From positions 1 to 13,194 of the forward strand of contig CALGZO010000301.1 in NCBI GenBank assembly GCA_937934465.1: a stretch of 13,194 nt of DNA, given 5' to 3'. The notes beneath the pieces are model-generated. The model was not told the DNA's origin and searched no databases. It saw only the letters and a program-made list of their open reading frames with translations. Position numbers and translations under genes: made by a program. The DNA comes from an uncultured Fimbriimonadales bacterium (GTDB lineage Bacteria; Armatimonadota; Fimbriimonadia; Fimbriimonadales; GBS-DC). This document shows positions 5,717 through 12,825 of this stretch, one piece after another. Numbering within the stretch: the first letter of the stretch is position 1; each line of letters starts with the position of its first letter.

Positions 5717-6259
5717 TCAGCCTCCGATGACCTCCACATGGATGTTGTCGTTGGTGTAGATGCACAGTTTGGCGGCGATGCGCAGGGCGGTCTCGGCGAT
5801 TTCGCGTGCGGAGAGCGTGGTGTGTTGCAGCAGCGCTTCCGCCGCCGCTTGCGCATACGCGCCGCCCGAACCGATACCAATCACGCCCTCGTCGGGTTCC
5901 AACACATTCCCGTCGCCTGCGACCACCAGCATCGTGTCGGCGTCAGCGACCACCATCAGCGCGTTCAGGTGGCGCAGCACGCGATCGGTGCGCCAATCTT
6001 TGGCGAACTCCACCGCAGCGCGGCGCAGGTTGCCGCCAAACGATTCCAACTTCGCTTCGAACCGATCCATCAGCGCTTGCGCGTCCGCCGCCGAGCCTGC
6101 GATGCCCGCCAGCACGCGGTTCTGATAGAGCCAGCGCACCTTGCGTGCGGTGTGCTTCATCACCACCTCGCCGAAGGTCACCTGTCCATCGGCGGCGAAG
6201 GCGGTCTGCCCCTCGCGCCGAACGGCTAACACGGTTGTTGCGTGCATATTGGGGTTCAT
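5717..6259 (-). CDS. hslV: HslV/ClpQ, ATP-dependent protease subunit
   Basis: 180 residues. HslV forms a double hexamer whose N-terminal threonine cuts unfolded proteins delivered by the HslU ATPase. The catalytic threonine is Thr8 after a short propeptide (MNPNMHA). Numbering the mature protein from it, Asp17, Lys33 and Ser124 of the family all fall in place (Asp24, Lys40 and Ser131 of the precursor). AKDWRTDR (86-93), GIGSGGAYAQAAA (128-140) and CIYTND near the end are typical. ATG 6259 overlaps the xerC stop as ATGA and has GGAGGA at 6271-6266, six bases upstream, which settles the start. hslU is not the next gene; a SIS-domain gene follows. hslU may be elsewhere in the genome. Confidence 0.96.
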   Translation of the reverse strand: MNPNMHATTVLAVRREGQTAFAADGQVTFGEVVMKHTARKVRWLYQNRVLAGIAGSAADAQALMDRFEAKLESFGGNLRRAAVEFAKDWRTDRVLRHLNALMVVADADTMLVVAGDGNVLEPDEGVIGIGSGGAYAQAAAEALLQHTTLSAREIAETALRIAAKLCIYTNDNIHVEVIGG

Positions 6260-7155
6260 GAGTCGTCCTCCAAGCTGAGGCTGGGCAGCGCGCGGTTCAC
6301 GGTCTGGCGCAGCCTGTCCAGCGTGAGATGCGTGTAAATCTGCGTAGTGGTCAGGCGGCTGTGCCCCAGCAGTTCTTGCACGGTGCGCAGGTCGGCGCCG
6401 CCGTCCAGCATATGCGTCGCGAACGAGTGGCGCAGCGTGTGGGGGCTGATGCGCACGCCTATCTGCTTGCCGTAGCGTTGCACGAGGCGGTGCATGCTGC
6501 GCACGCTCAGACGCCCCCCCTGCGCGTTGAGGAACAGGGCGCGGGTGGGTTTGGCGGGGTTGAGCAGTTGCGGACGCGCCTGCTGAAGGTAGTCCAGCAA
6601 CGCCTCATGCGCCGCCTGCCCGAAAAGCACCACGCGCGGTTTACCGCCCTTACCCCACACTCGCGCCGCCGACTGCTCCAAGTCCAGCGCGTTCACATCC
6701 AAGCTCGCCAACTCGCTAATGCGCAGCCCCGTCGCGTAGAGCAGCTCCAAGAGGGCGCGGTCGCGCAGGCGCAACGGATGGTAATCCGGTTCCGGTTGCT
6801 CGACCAGCTGCTCCACTTGAGCCGCCGTGAGGCACTTCGGCAACGCGCGTTTCTGGAGAGGCAACGCAATCTCCGCGCTGGGGTCGTGCGCAATCCAGCC
6901 CATCGCACGGCAGAACTTGAAGAACGCTCGCAAACAATACAACTTCCGCGCGCGCGTGCGTCGGCTTGAGGCGCGATGCGAATCCAGCCAACTCCGCACT
7001 AAGCGCGCGTTCAGATGCTCCACCTGCTCAAGCCCTGCGCCGAGCGCGTACTCCACCAGCTGCGCTAAGTCGGTCGCATACGCTTTCACCGTGTGGGGCG
7101 AACGCGACGCGCTCAGGTGCGTCAAAAAACGCTCCACCGCCTCGTCTAAGTGCAT
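6256..7155 (-). CDS. xerC: Tyrosine recombinase XerC-type
   Basis: 299 residues, the usual XerC/XerD length; it resolves chromosome dimers at a dif site. The N-terminal SAM-like core-binding domain (about 1-95) precedes the catalytic domain. All six catalytic residues are present: Arg145 (TGLRISE), Lys169 (WGKGGK), His239 and Arg242 (HTLRHSFATH), His265 (LLGHSRL) and Tyr274 (IYTHLT). ATG 7155 is preferred over an upstream ATG at 7194. The upstream one lies before the likely promoter (TAGAAT at 7168-7163), which would start RNA at about 7156, so the message may be leaderless. It is coupled to hslV by a 4-base overlap. XerC and XerD cannot be separated with certainty, but xerC-hslV order is known from Firmicutes (codV-clpQ). 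Confidence 0.95.
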   Translation of the reverse strand: MHLDEAVERFLTHLSASRSPHTVKAYATDLAQLVEYALGAGLEQVEHLNARLVRSWLDSHRASSRRTRARKLYCLRAFFKFCRAMGWIAHDPSAEIALPLQKRALPKCLTAAQVEQLVEQPEPDYHPLRLRDRALLELLYATGLRISELASLDVNALDLEQSAARVWGKGGKPRVVLFGQAAHEALLDYLQQARPQLLNPAKPTRALFLNAQGGRLSVRSMHRLVQRYGKQIGVRISPHTLRHSFATHMLDGGADLRTVQELLGHSRLTTTQIYTHLTLDRLRQTVNRALPSLSLEDDS

Positions 7156-7184
7156 CGACACTATTCTACCCTGTGCGGTATAAT
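7155..7184 (+). promoter_or_regulatory. Promoter of the LptD-like gene
   Basis: -35 TCGACA (7155-7160, 5 of 6 matches to TTGACA), 18-base spacer, -10 TATAAT (7179-7184) preceded by CGG. It is the best complete promoter in the window. The -35 hexamer begins inside the divergent xerC start codon. The predicted RNA start is near 7191, so the leader to ATG 7202 is only about 11 bases with no clear ribosome-binding site. Confidence 0.78.
7163..7168 (-). promoter_or_regulatory. Putative -10 box for xerC-hslV-SIS
   Basis: Minus-strand TAGAAT is preceded by GGG. The predicted RNA start is near 7156, adjacent to the ATG at 7155. An alternative minus-strand TATACC lies at 7182-7177, on the complement of the lptD-like promoter. 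No -35 is convincing. Confidence 0.45.
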
Positions 7185-7201
7185 CGCCCTGCATAACACG
7201 G

Positions 7202-8695
7202 ATGACTCTACAACTTGCAGGGCGAGCAACGCTTTGGCTGAGCGCACTCGTCGCAGGAGGGTGGGCGTTGTGCGCCCCTGTGGATGCTCAGTCGCTGGAT
7301 CCCCTCGCGATACGCGCCCTCCACTATAATCTGCAGCGCACGCCTCAAGGCGAGTTTATTATCGAGTTGCGCGGCGACGCTCGGCTGACCTATCAGGGGC
7401 GAGAGCTGCGCGGCGAGGCGTTCCTGCTGGATACCGAGACGCGGCGTGTGCGCGCGGACGCGCCTTTCAGCCTGCTCGCGCCAGAGGGCGCACTCAACGG
7501 GCAACGCTTAGACTATTTTTACGAGCAGGGGCGCGGGGTGTTCGTGGGCGTGCAGGGCAACCTGTACGGGATATATATCGAGGCGGCGCGGCTGCAGGGC
7601 GACCTCAGCGATTTCACCGCGACTGAGACTATCGTCTCCACCTGCGACCCTGTGCGACCGCCGATACGAGTGCGGGCGCGCAGCGTGCGTTTAAGCGATG
7701 GGGCACGGCTGACCCTGCGCGATGCACGCCTGTTCGTGTATGGGCAGCCCATCCTGCGCTTGCCACAGCTGACCGTGCGCGTGCGCGAGACGACGGAAGT
7801 GGTGAGTCTGCCCGCGCCTGTCTATAGCCGTGAGACAGGCTGGGGCGTGCGCCTGCGCGTGGAGTTGCCTCTCAGCGACAACGCGCTGCTGCAAGCGTCG
7901 GGGGTCGCCTATCTGAAATCGCCGCCAGAGACACGCTTTTTGCTGGGCGTCGCGTTGCAAGGCGGCGAACCCTCGCTGGGCGAGCCTGACCTGCGCCTGC
8001 GGTTCGAGCAGTCGGCTCTGTATAACCTGCGCGCCGCGCCCGAACGCGCGCCGCCCCCACGCGCGACCACGCTGCGTGTGGAATACTCCAACGATATTCG
8101 CCCGCTGCTCGCCCCACGCGAGCGCATGCGCCTCTCGCGGCGCGAAGTCGGACTGTCGCAGCCGATAGGGAAGCGCGACGGCTTCGGCGACATCAGCCTG
8201 CGCTATGGCAGCGTCAGCGAACGCATCGGCTTGCAGCGTAGCCCCACCTATTACCGCCTGACTATCGAGAGCGAGTGGCTCCAAACAATCGCGCAATACG
8301 GCGATTGGAGCGTTCGCGCGCACCTATGGGGCAGCTATGCACGGTATCAAGGCGACGCCGAGTACCAATGGCTCCGACCTCAGCTGGAGCTGCTCTATCA
8401 GCCGCGCGAATCGCTGACTCTCATGTTGGGCTACGCGCGCGCCTCCACCCGCGGCGACAGCCCGCTTTTGATCGATCGTCTCCAAGTCAGGCGCGAGGCG
8501 AGCCTTCGAGCGGAGTATCGGTCGGGCAATCTCCGTGTGGGCGCACTGCTCAAGTACGACTTCGAGACGCACGACCTCTATGATGTGCAGTTGCTGCTCG
8601 GCTGGCGCGACCGATGTCTGGAACCCTACCTCTTCTGGCGCAGGACGCCGAGCGCGGCACTGGTGGGCGTGAACCTTACGACCGTGCCCTTCTAA
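7202..8695 (+). CDS. LptD/OstA-like outer membrane protein, short form
   Basis: 497 residues, against about 780 for E. coli LptD, which inserts lipopolysaccharide into the outer membrane. Residues 1-29 look like a signal peptide (hydrophobic stretch with a VDA-Q cleavage site). Residues about 35-140 resemble the OstA/LptA beta-jellyroll. The block STCDPVRPPIRVRA (147-160), then LRDARLFVYGQPILRLPQL (172-190), is the family signature where the N-terminal domain joins the barrel. The remaining 300 residues alternate polar and hydrophobic as beta strands do, ending VGVNLTTVPF with a terminal Phe, as expected for barrel assembly. The barrel is probably shorter than in proteobacteria. There is only one Cys in the domain (148). 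It is divergent from xerC and ends at a strong terminator. Function is inferred from family; lipopolysaccharide itself is not shown to exist. Confidence 0.78.
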   Translation: MTLQLAGRATLWLSALVAGGWALCAPVDAQSLDPLAIRALHYNLQRTPQGEFIIELRGDARLTYQGRELRGEAFLLDTETRRVRADAPFSLLAPEGALNGQRLDYFYEQGRGVFVGVQGNLYGIYIEAARLQGDLSDFTATETIVSTCDPVRPPIRVRARSVRLSDGARLTLRDARLFVYGQPILRLPQLTVRVRETTEVVSLPAPVYSRETGWGVRLRVELPLSDNALLQASGVAYLKSPPETRFLLGVALQGGEPSLGEPDLRLRFEQSALYNLRAAPERAPPPRATTLRVEYSNDIRPLLAPRERMRLSRREVGLSQPIGKRDGFGDISLRYGSVSERIGLQRSPTYYRLTIESEWLQTIAQYGDWSVRAHLWGSYARYQGDAEYQWLRPQLELLYQPRESLTLMLGYARASTRGDSPLLIDRLQVRREASLRAEYRSGNLRVGALLKYDFETHDLYDVQLLLGWRDRCLEPYLFWRRTPSAALVGVNLTTVPF

Positions 8696-8698
8696 GTC

Positions 8699-8733
8699 GA
8701 AACCGCCCCGTGGGGGACAAACGGGGCGGTTTC
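8699..8733 (+). terminator. Rho-independent-type hairpin
   Basis: GAAACCGCCCCGT (8699-8711) pairs perfectly over 13 bases with ACGGGGCGGTTTC (8721-8733) around a 9-base loop. Its stem ends TTTC followed by TTC. It starts three bases after the LptD-like stop and lies 26 bases from the end of the convergent E2 gene, so it may serve both strands, although the T-run is weak on both. Confidence 0.88.
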
Positions 8734-8759
8734 TTCGGGGGACGGGTCGGATGGAAGCC

Positions 8760-10103
8760 TCACTTGAAAAACTCAAACTCCTCAATCGCGCGCTTGACCC
8801 GTTGCAGGAACCGCCCTGCATACATACCATCGATCAATCGATGGTCGTAGCTCAGACAGAGATTCATCAACGGGCGAATAGCGATCATATCGTTAATCAC
8901 TACAGGCTGTTTGACAATCGCGTAGGTTCCCAAGATGGCGGTTTGTGGGTGGTTGATGATGGGCGTGCCGATGAGCGCGCCGTAGCTGCCGGGGTTGGTG
9001 AGCGTGAAGGTTGCGCCTTGCACATCGCCGACGCCAATCGTCTTGTTGCGTGCGCGTGTCGCGATGTCTTCCAAGTCGCGGGCGATATCGATGAGCGATT
9101 TCTTATGCGCGTCGCGTATCACAGGCACAATCAGCCCTTCCTCGCCCTTCGCGCCCAGCGCCACCGCCACGCCGAGATGCACATAGTGGCGCACGATAAT
9201 CTGGTCGTCCTGCAGCGTGGCGTTCATCATCGGAAACTCTTGCAACGCTTCGGTACACGCCTTCACGAAGAACGGGGTGTAGGTCAGGCGCACGCCATAC
9301 TGCTGCTGGAACGACTCCTTGTTGCGCTCGCGGAACTCCACAAGTTTGGACACATCGACCTGAATCACGGTCGTGACATGCACGGCGGTCTGATAGCTTT
9401 TGGTCAGATGTTCGGCGATGACCTTGCGCATGCCGGCGAGCGGAACGATTTCCTCGCCTTCGCGCGGTTGGGTGGGTTGTGCAGGGGCAGGTTGAGGCGC
9501 GGCGACAGGCTGAGGCGTCGGTTGGGGCGCAGGTTTGGGTTCGGCAGGCGCAGGCTGAGGCGTGGCGGTTCGACGAGCGAGATACGCCTCCACATCCTTG
9601 CGCGTCACGCGACCGCCCGTGCCCGTGCCGGGGATTGTTAGCAGCTCTTCCATGCTAATCCCCTTCTCCTGCGCGATTTTGCTCACCACAGGCGAGATGA
9701 AGGGGCGTCCGCTGCGCGGTTGACCATCGGTGCGCGGCGGCGCAGCGGGCGCAGCCACAGCCTCCGATACAGGCGTCGCCTCTTCACTGCCGCCGTAGAA
9801 GCCGACATTCTCAATCGGCGGCGGCGCGGAGACAGGTTTCGGCGGCTCGTCTGCACGGCTCTCCGTCGCCGACGCAATCAGCGCGAGCTCCTGACCGACC
9901 TGTACGGTAGCGCCTTCGTCCGCCAGTATCTTCTGCAGCACCCCAGACGCAGGCGCAGGCAGCTCGGTGTTCACCTTGTCGGTCATAATCTCCACTATCG
10001 GCTCATCTTCCTGCACTGTATCGCCCTGCTGTTTCAGCCAGCGGACAATCGTGCCTTCCACGATACTCTCGCCCAGTTCGGGCATAATCACCGCGACAGC
10101 CAT
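8760..10103 (-). CDS. Dihydrolipoamide acyltransferase E2 of a 2-oxoacid dehydrogenase complex
   Basis: 447 residues. E2 carries acyl groups on a swinging lipoyl arm from E1 to CoA. Domains in order: one lipoyl domain (1-77) with the lipoylated Lys43 in MTDKVNTE; an acidic/proline linker; the E3-binding domain (about 133-175, FISPVVSKIAQEKGISMEEL and on); a long Ala-Pro-Gln linker (179-213); and the catalytic domain (217-447) with SYDHRLIDG near 418-426 (His421, Asp425). ATG 10103 has AAGGAGA at 10117-10111, seven bases upstream, and replaces a longer frame that runs back into the E1-beta gene. It is the last gene of the E1a-E1b-E2 operon. Whether the substrate is pyruvate or branched-chain 2-oxoacids cannot be read with certainty; the single lipoyl domain and E1 alpha/beta type fit either. 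Confidence 0.95.
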   Translation of the reverse strand: MAVAVIMPELGESIVEGTIVRWLKQQGDTVQEDEPIVEIMTDKVNTELPAPASGVLQKILADEGATVQVGQELALIASATESRADEPPKPVSAPPPIENVGFYGGSEEATPVSEAVAAPAAPPRTDGQPRSGRPFISPVVSKIAQEKGISMEELLTIPGTGTGGRVTRKDVEAYLARRTATPQPAPAEPKPAPQPTPQPVAAPQPAPAQPTQPREGEEIVPLAGMRKVIAEHLTKSYQTAVHVTTVIQVDVSKLVEFRERNKESFQQQYGVRLTYTPFFVKACTEALQEFPMMNATLQDDQIIVRHYVHLGVAVALGAKGEEGLIVPVIRDAHKKSLIDIARDLEDIATRARNKTIGVGDVQGATFTLTNPGSYGALIGTPIINHPQTAILGTYAIVKQPVVINDMIAIRPLMNLCLSYDHRLIDGMYAGRFLQRVKRAIEEFEFFK

Positions 10104-10116
10104 CGTTAGTTCTCCT

Positions 10117-11103
10117 TCAGTAGGCTGCCAGTTCACGCGCGGCGAACACGATGTCGTCCACGCTGGGCAGCACGAACTTCTCCAGTGGTTCGGCGAACGG
10201 CACGAAGGCGTCTTTCGCCGCCACCCGCTTGATGGGCGCATCGAGCAGCTCGAAGCTGTGTTCGGCGATACGCGCGGCGATTTCCGCGCCCACGCCGCCC
10301 GTCTTCGGCGCCTCGTACACTATCAGCAACTTACTGGTCTTCTCCAGCGACTTGAGGATGGTCTCCATATCGAGCGGCTTGACGGTGCGCAGGTCGATGA
10401 CCTCCAGCGAGACGCCTTCTTTCTCCAATCGTTGCGCCGCCTCCAGCGCGAAATGCACCATCGCGCCGTAGGTTACTACCGTGATGTCGTCGCCGTAGCG
10501 TCGCACGCGCGCCTCGCCCAACTTCACGATATAGTCCTCGCTGGGGTCGGGAATCGCGCCCTTCACGCGCCGATAGAGGTACTTATGCTCGTAGAACACG
10601 ACAGGGTTATTGTCGCGAATGGAGGCTTTCATCAGCCCGTAGGCGTCGTCGGGGAAGGCGGGTTGCACCACTTTCACGCCCGGCGTGTGGAAGAACCACG
10701 CTTCGAACTGCTGACTGTGATAGAGGCTGCCGCCCACATAGCCGCCCGACGGACCGCGCACCACGATGGGGATGGGGGTCTTGCCGCCAGAACGGTACAG
10801 GAATGTGCCAGCTACATTCACCACTTGGTCGAACCCGTAGGAGATGAAGTCGATGAACTGCATCTCGGCGATGCCGCGCTTACCAGTGGCGGCTGCGCCC
10901 ACGCACACCGCGATAATCGCCGTCTCGGAGATGGGCGCATCGATAACGCGGTCGGCGCCGAAATGCTCCATGAAGCCTGCCGTCACGCCGAACGCGCCGC
11001 CCATGCGTCCGATGTCCTCGCCTATCATGAACACATTCGGGTCGCGCTCCATCTCTTCCCACATCGCGAGCCGAATCGCCTCCAGAAAGGTGACTTCCCT
11101 CAT
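10117..11103 (-). CDS. 2-oxoacid dehydrogenase E1 component, beta subunit
   Basis: 328 residues, the standard length. It pairs with E1-alpha to form the thiamine diphosphate enzyme that decarboxylates 2-oxoacids. Typical blocks are FMIGEDIGRMGGAFGVTAGF (25-44), RVIDAPISETAIIAVCVGAA (52-71), EMQFIDFISYGFDQVVN, IVVRGPSGGY, VVQPAFPDDAYGLMKASIRD and EHKYLYRR. The C-terminal transketolase-like part is VIDLRTVKPLDMETI. ATG 11103 overlaps the E1-alpha stop as ATGA, so the two subunits are translationally coupled, which fits their 1:1 assembly. The E2 ribosome-binding site overlaps its stop. Confidence 0.95.
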   Translation of the reverse strand: MREVTFLEAIRLAMWEEMERDPNVFMIGEDIGRMGGAFGVTAGFMEHFGADRVIDAPISETAIIAVCVGAAATGKRGIAEMQFIDFISYGFDQVVNVAGTFLYRSGGKTPIPIVVRGPSGGYVGGSLYHSQQFEAWFFHTPGVKVVQPAFPDDAYGLMKASIRDNNPVVFYEHKYLYRRVKGAIPDPSEDYIVKLGEARVRRYGDDITVVTYGAMVHFALEAAQRLEKEGVSLEVIDLRTVKPLDMETILKSLEKTSKLLIVYEAPKTGGVGAEIAARIAEHSFELLDAPIKRVAAKDAFVPFAEPLEKFVLPSVDDIVFAARELAAY

Positions 11104-12149
11104 TTGGACACCCCCGCGCTCTCGTCGTAGATATCTTCCAGAGCGGTGTGTGGCTCAGGGTCGGGACGGCTGATGGCGTACTCGATGGCGCGCTGGATCT
11201 CCTCTACTACATCGGGGGGCGGCTCGGGCAACTCCGACTCCGTGAACTGCCCCGTGCTGAGCAGATATTGACGGAATCTCGGCAGCGGGTCGCGCTTCTC
11301 CCACATCTCGATTTCTTCGACGGGGCGATACTGTCGGGCGCGCGTCTCGTCGTGGTCGGCGTGCCCCTGCAACCGATAGGTCACGCACTCAATCAACACT
11401 GGACCCTTGCCTGCGCGGGCGTGTTCGAGCGCGGCGCACATGGTGTTGTAAACCTCGATGAAGTCGTTGCCGTCGATGCTGTAGCCCGGTATGCCGTAGC
11501 CTTTGGCGCGTTCCGCGACGGTTTTGGTCGGCACTTCCAACTCCACAGGGGTGGAGTAAGCGTACTGGTTGTTCTCCACTACGACAATCAAGGGGAGCTT
11601 GTGAACGGCGGCGAAGTTCAGCCCCTCGTGGAACGGACCTGTGGCGGTTGCGCCCTCGCCCGTGTATGCCACCAGCACCCGATCGCGCTTGCCATCCAAG
11701 CGCAGCGACCACAGCACGCCGCACGCCACAGCAATCGTGGAACCCAGCATGCTGGTCGAATGCACGATGCCTTTGGAGATATCGCCCATGTGGCTCCATG
11801 AGTCTTTGCCGCGCGTGGGGGCTTCCGCCTTGCCCCACACTTGGCACATCACCTCTTCGGTGGTCATCCCGCGCAGGATGAACACAGGCATATCGCGGTG
11901 GATAGGCGAGACGAAATCGCCGTCTTCCAGCGGGTAGGTCGTGCCGACGATAATTGCTTCCTGCCCGCGCGAGCCGTACACATTGCCGCGGCGCAGGCGT
12001 CCTTTTTTCTTCGCGTCGTACAAAGCCTCGTCGAAGACGCGGGCAAACCATAAGTTTCTGTAAATCTTCTGTAAATCGCTCTTCGTCAGCCGCTCGTGGT
12101 AGGCGACGGCTTGGCGTCCGTTCTTGCGTCCAGTGCGCACTCTGCTCAA
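11100..12149 (-). CDS. 2-oxoacid dehydrogenase E1 component, alpha subunit (TTG start)
   Basis: 349 residues. It binds thiamine diphosphate and Mg. The binding motif runs from GEGAT (164-168, GEG in place of the commoner GDG) to ENNQ (192-195), with the usual spacing. The segments NVYGSRGQEAI, HRDMPVFILRGM and GKDSWSHMGD are typical of bacterial E1-alpha. The TTG at 12149 is preferred: AGGAGG lies at 12162-12157, seven bases upstream. The ATG at 12170 would precede the predicted RNA start at about 12166 (-10 box at 12178-12173), so it is unlikely to be in the mRNA. It is the first gene of the E1a-E1b-E2 operon. No lpd (E3) gene is nearby. Confidence 0.95.
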   Translation of the reverse strand: MSRVRTGRKNGRQAVAYHERLTKSDLQKIYRNLWFARVFDEALYDAKKKGRLRRGNVYGSRGQEAIIVGTTYPLEDGDFVSPIHRDMPVFILRGMTTEEVMCQVWGKAEAPTRGKDSWSHMGDISKGIVHSTSMLGSTIAVACGVLWSLRLDGKRDRVLVAYTGEGATATGPFHEGLNFAAVHKLPLIVVVENNQYAYSTPVELEVPTKTVAERAKGYGIPGYSIDGNDFIEVYNTMCAALEHARAGKGPVLIECVTYRLQGHADHDETRARQYRPVEEIEMWEKRDPLPRFRQYLLSTGQFTESELPEPPPDVVEEIQRAIEYAISRPDPEPHTALEDIYDESAGVSK

Positions 12150-12156
12150 GGCGATT

Positions 12157-12162
12157 CCTCCT
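12157..12162 (-). promoter_or_regulatory. Ribosome-binding site that decides the E1-alpha start
   Basis: Full AGGAGG on the minus strand, followed by the seven bases AATCGCC and then TTG. The ATG at 12170 lies upstream of this site and has none of its own. Confidence 0.85.
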
Positions 12163-12172
12163 AACGGCATGG

Positions 12173-12178
12173 ATTATA
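12173..12178 (-). promoter_or_regulatory. -10 box of the E1a-E1b-E2 operon
   Basis: Minus-strand TATAAT, preceded by CGGG. The predicted RNA start is near 12166, giving a leader of about 17 bases that holds AGGAGG. No clear -35 is found. It decides the TTG start at 12149. Confidence 0.72.
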
Positions 12179-12251
12179 CCCGATTGCGTGAGGGCGTTCG
12201 AGGCAACCTGCTGACTTGTGTGCTTGGATAAGACTATCCCAGCCACGAGTG

Positions 12252-12273
12252 GCGCGGACATTCTCGTCCGTGA
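12252..12273 (+). repeat. Degenerate palindrome, family E
   Basis: GCGCGGACA (12252-12260), loop TTCT, then CGTCCGTGA (12265-12273). The CGGAC/GTCCG core pairs (12255-12259 and 12266-12270), while outer pairs are broken. The position of the loop and the ACA-TTC apex match families A and B, so it looks like a decayed or diverged member at the left edge of the array. Confidence 0.6.
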
Positions 12274-12281
12274 ACACAGGT

Positions 12282-12825
12282 GCGACGACATTCCTGTCGT
12301 CGCAGACGCCAAAACAGGTGCGACGACATTCCTGTCGTCGCAGAACCCGTCAGCAACACACTCCCAGTGGCTTGGACATTCTTGTCCAAGCATTCTCATC
12401 GACACAGACGCCAAAACAGGTGCGACGACATTCCTGTCGTCGCAGAACCCGTCAGCAGCACGCTCCCAGTGGCTTGGACAATCCTGTCCAAGCAAGCTTG
12501 TCGGCATAGACGCCAAAACAGGTGCGACGACATTCCTGTCGTCGCAGAACCCGTCAGCAGCACGCTCCCAGTGGCTTGGACATTCCTGTCCAAGCAAAGC
12601 CTGTCGGCAAAGACGCCAAAACAGGTGCGACGACATTCCTGTCGTCGCAGAACCCGTCAGCAGCACGCTCCCAGTGGCTTGGACATTCCTGTCCAAGCAA
12701 GCTTGTCGGCATAGACGCCAAAACAGGTGCGACGACATTCCTGTCGTCGCAGAACCCGTCAGCAACGCGCTCCCAGTGGCTTGGACATTCCTGTCCAAGC
12801 AAAGCCTGTCGGCAAGGACGCCGAC
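12282..12825 (+). repeat. Tandem array of alternating hairpins, 102/103-base unit
   Basis: Family B hairpins (arm GCGACGACA, loop TTCC) start at 12282, 12320, 12422, 12524, 12627 and 12729. Family A hairpins (arm GCTTGGACA, loop TTCC, TTCT or ATCC) start at 12370, 12472, 12574, 12677 and 12779; each hairpin is 22 bases. From 12320 they alternate B, A, B, A. B to A spacers are all 28 bases (AGAACCCGTCAGCA then CACGCTCCCAGTG with few changes). A to B spacers alternate 30 and 31 bases: copies after 12493 and 12698 begin AAGCTTGTCGGCATAGACGC, those after 12595 and 12800 begin AAAGCCTGTCGGCAA. So the array is a 205-base dimer present twice (12422-12626 and 12627-12831), plus an older, more diverged unit. 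The array closes with a degenerate family D palindrome at 12808-12825. All loops read the same way on the plus strand. Confidence 0.95.

Noticed and set aside
5716..5880. N-terminal extension of the SIS gene
   Set aside because: The extension lies over the hslV 3' end in another frame and is Arg/Ser/Pro-rich; the start at 5715 gives the standard family length and one-base coupling with hslV.
8827..8844. Palindrome CCATCGAT-CA-ATCGATGG as an operator
   Set aside because: It lies inside the codons for the conserved DHRLIDG catalytic motif of E2, which explains the sequence.
10104..10241. N-terminal extension of E2 into the E1-beta gene
   Set aside because: The start at 10103 has a proper ribosome-binding site and opens with the usual lipoyl-domain sequence; the extension is a shadow of E1-beta.
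12282..12825. CRISPR array
   Set aside because: Repeats and spacers are both repeated, repeats are perfect palindromes of two kinds, spacers are not unique, and no cas gene is nearby.
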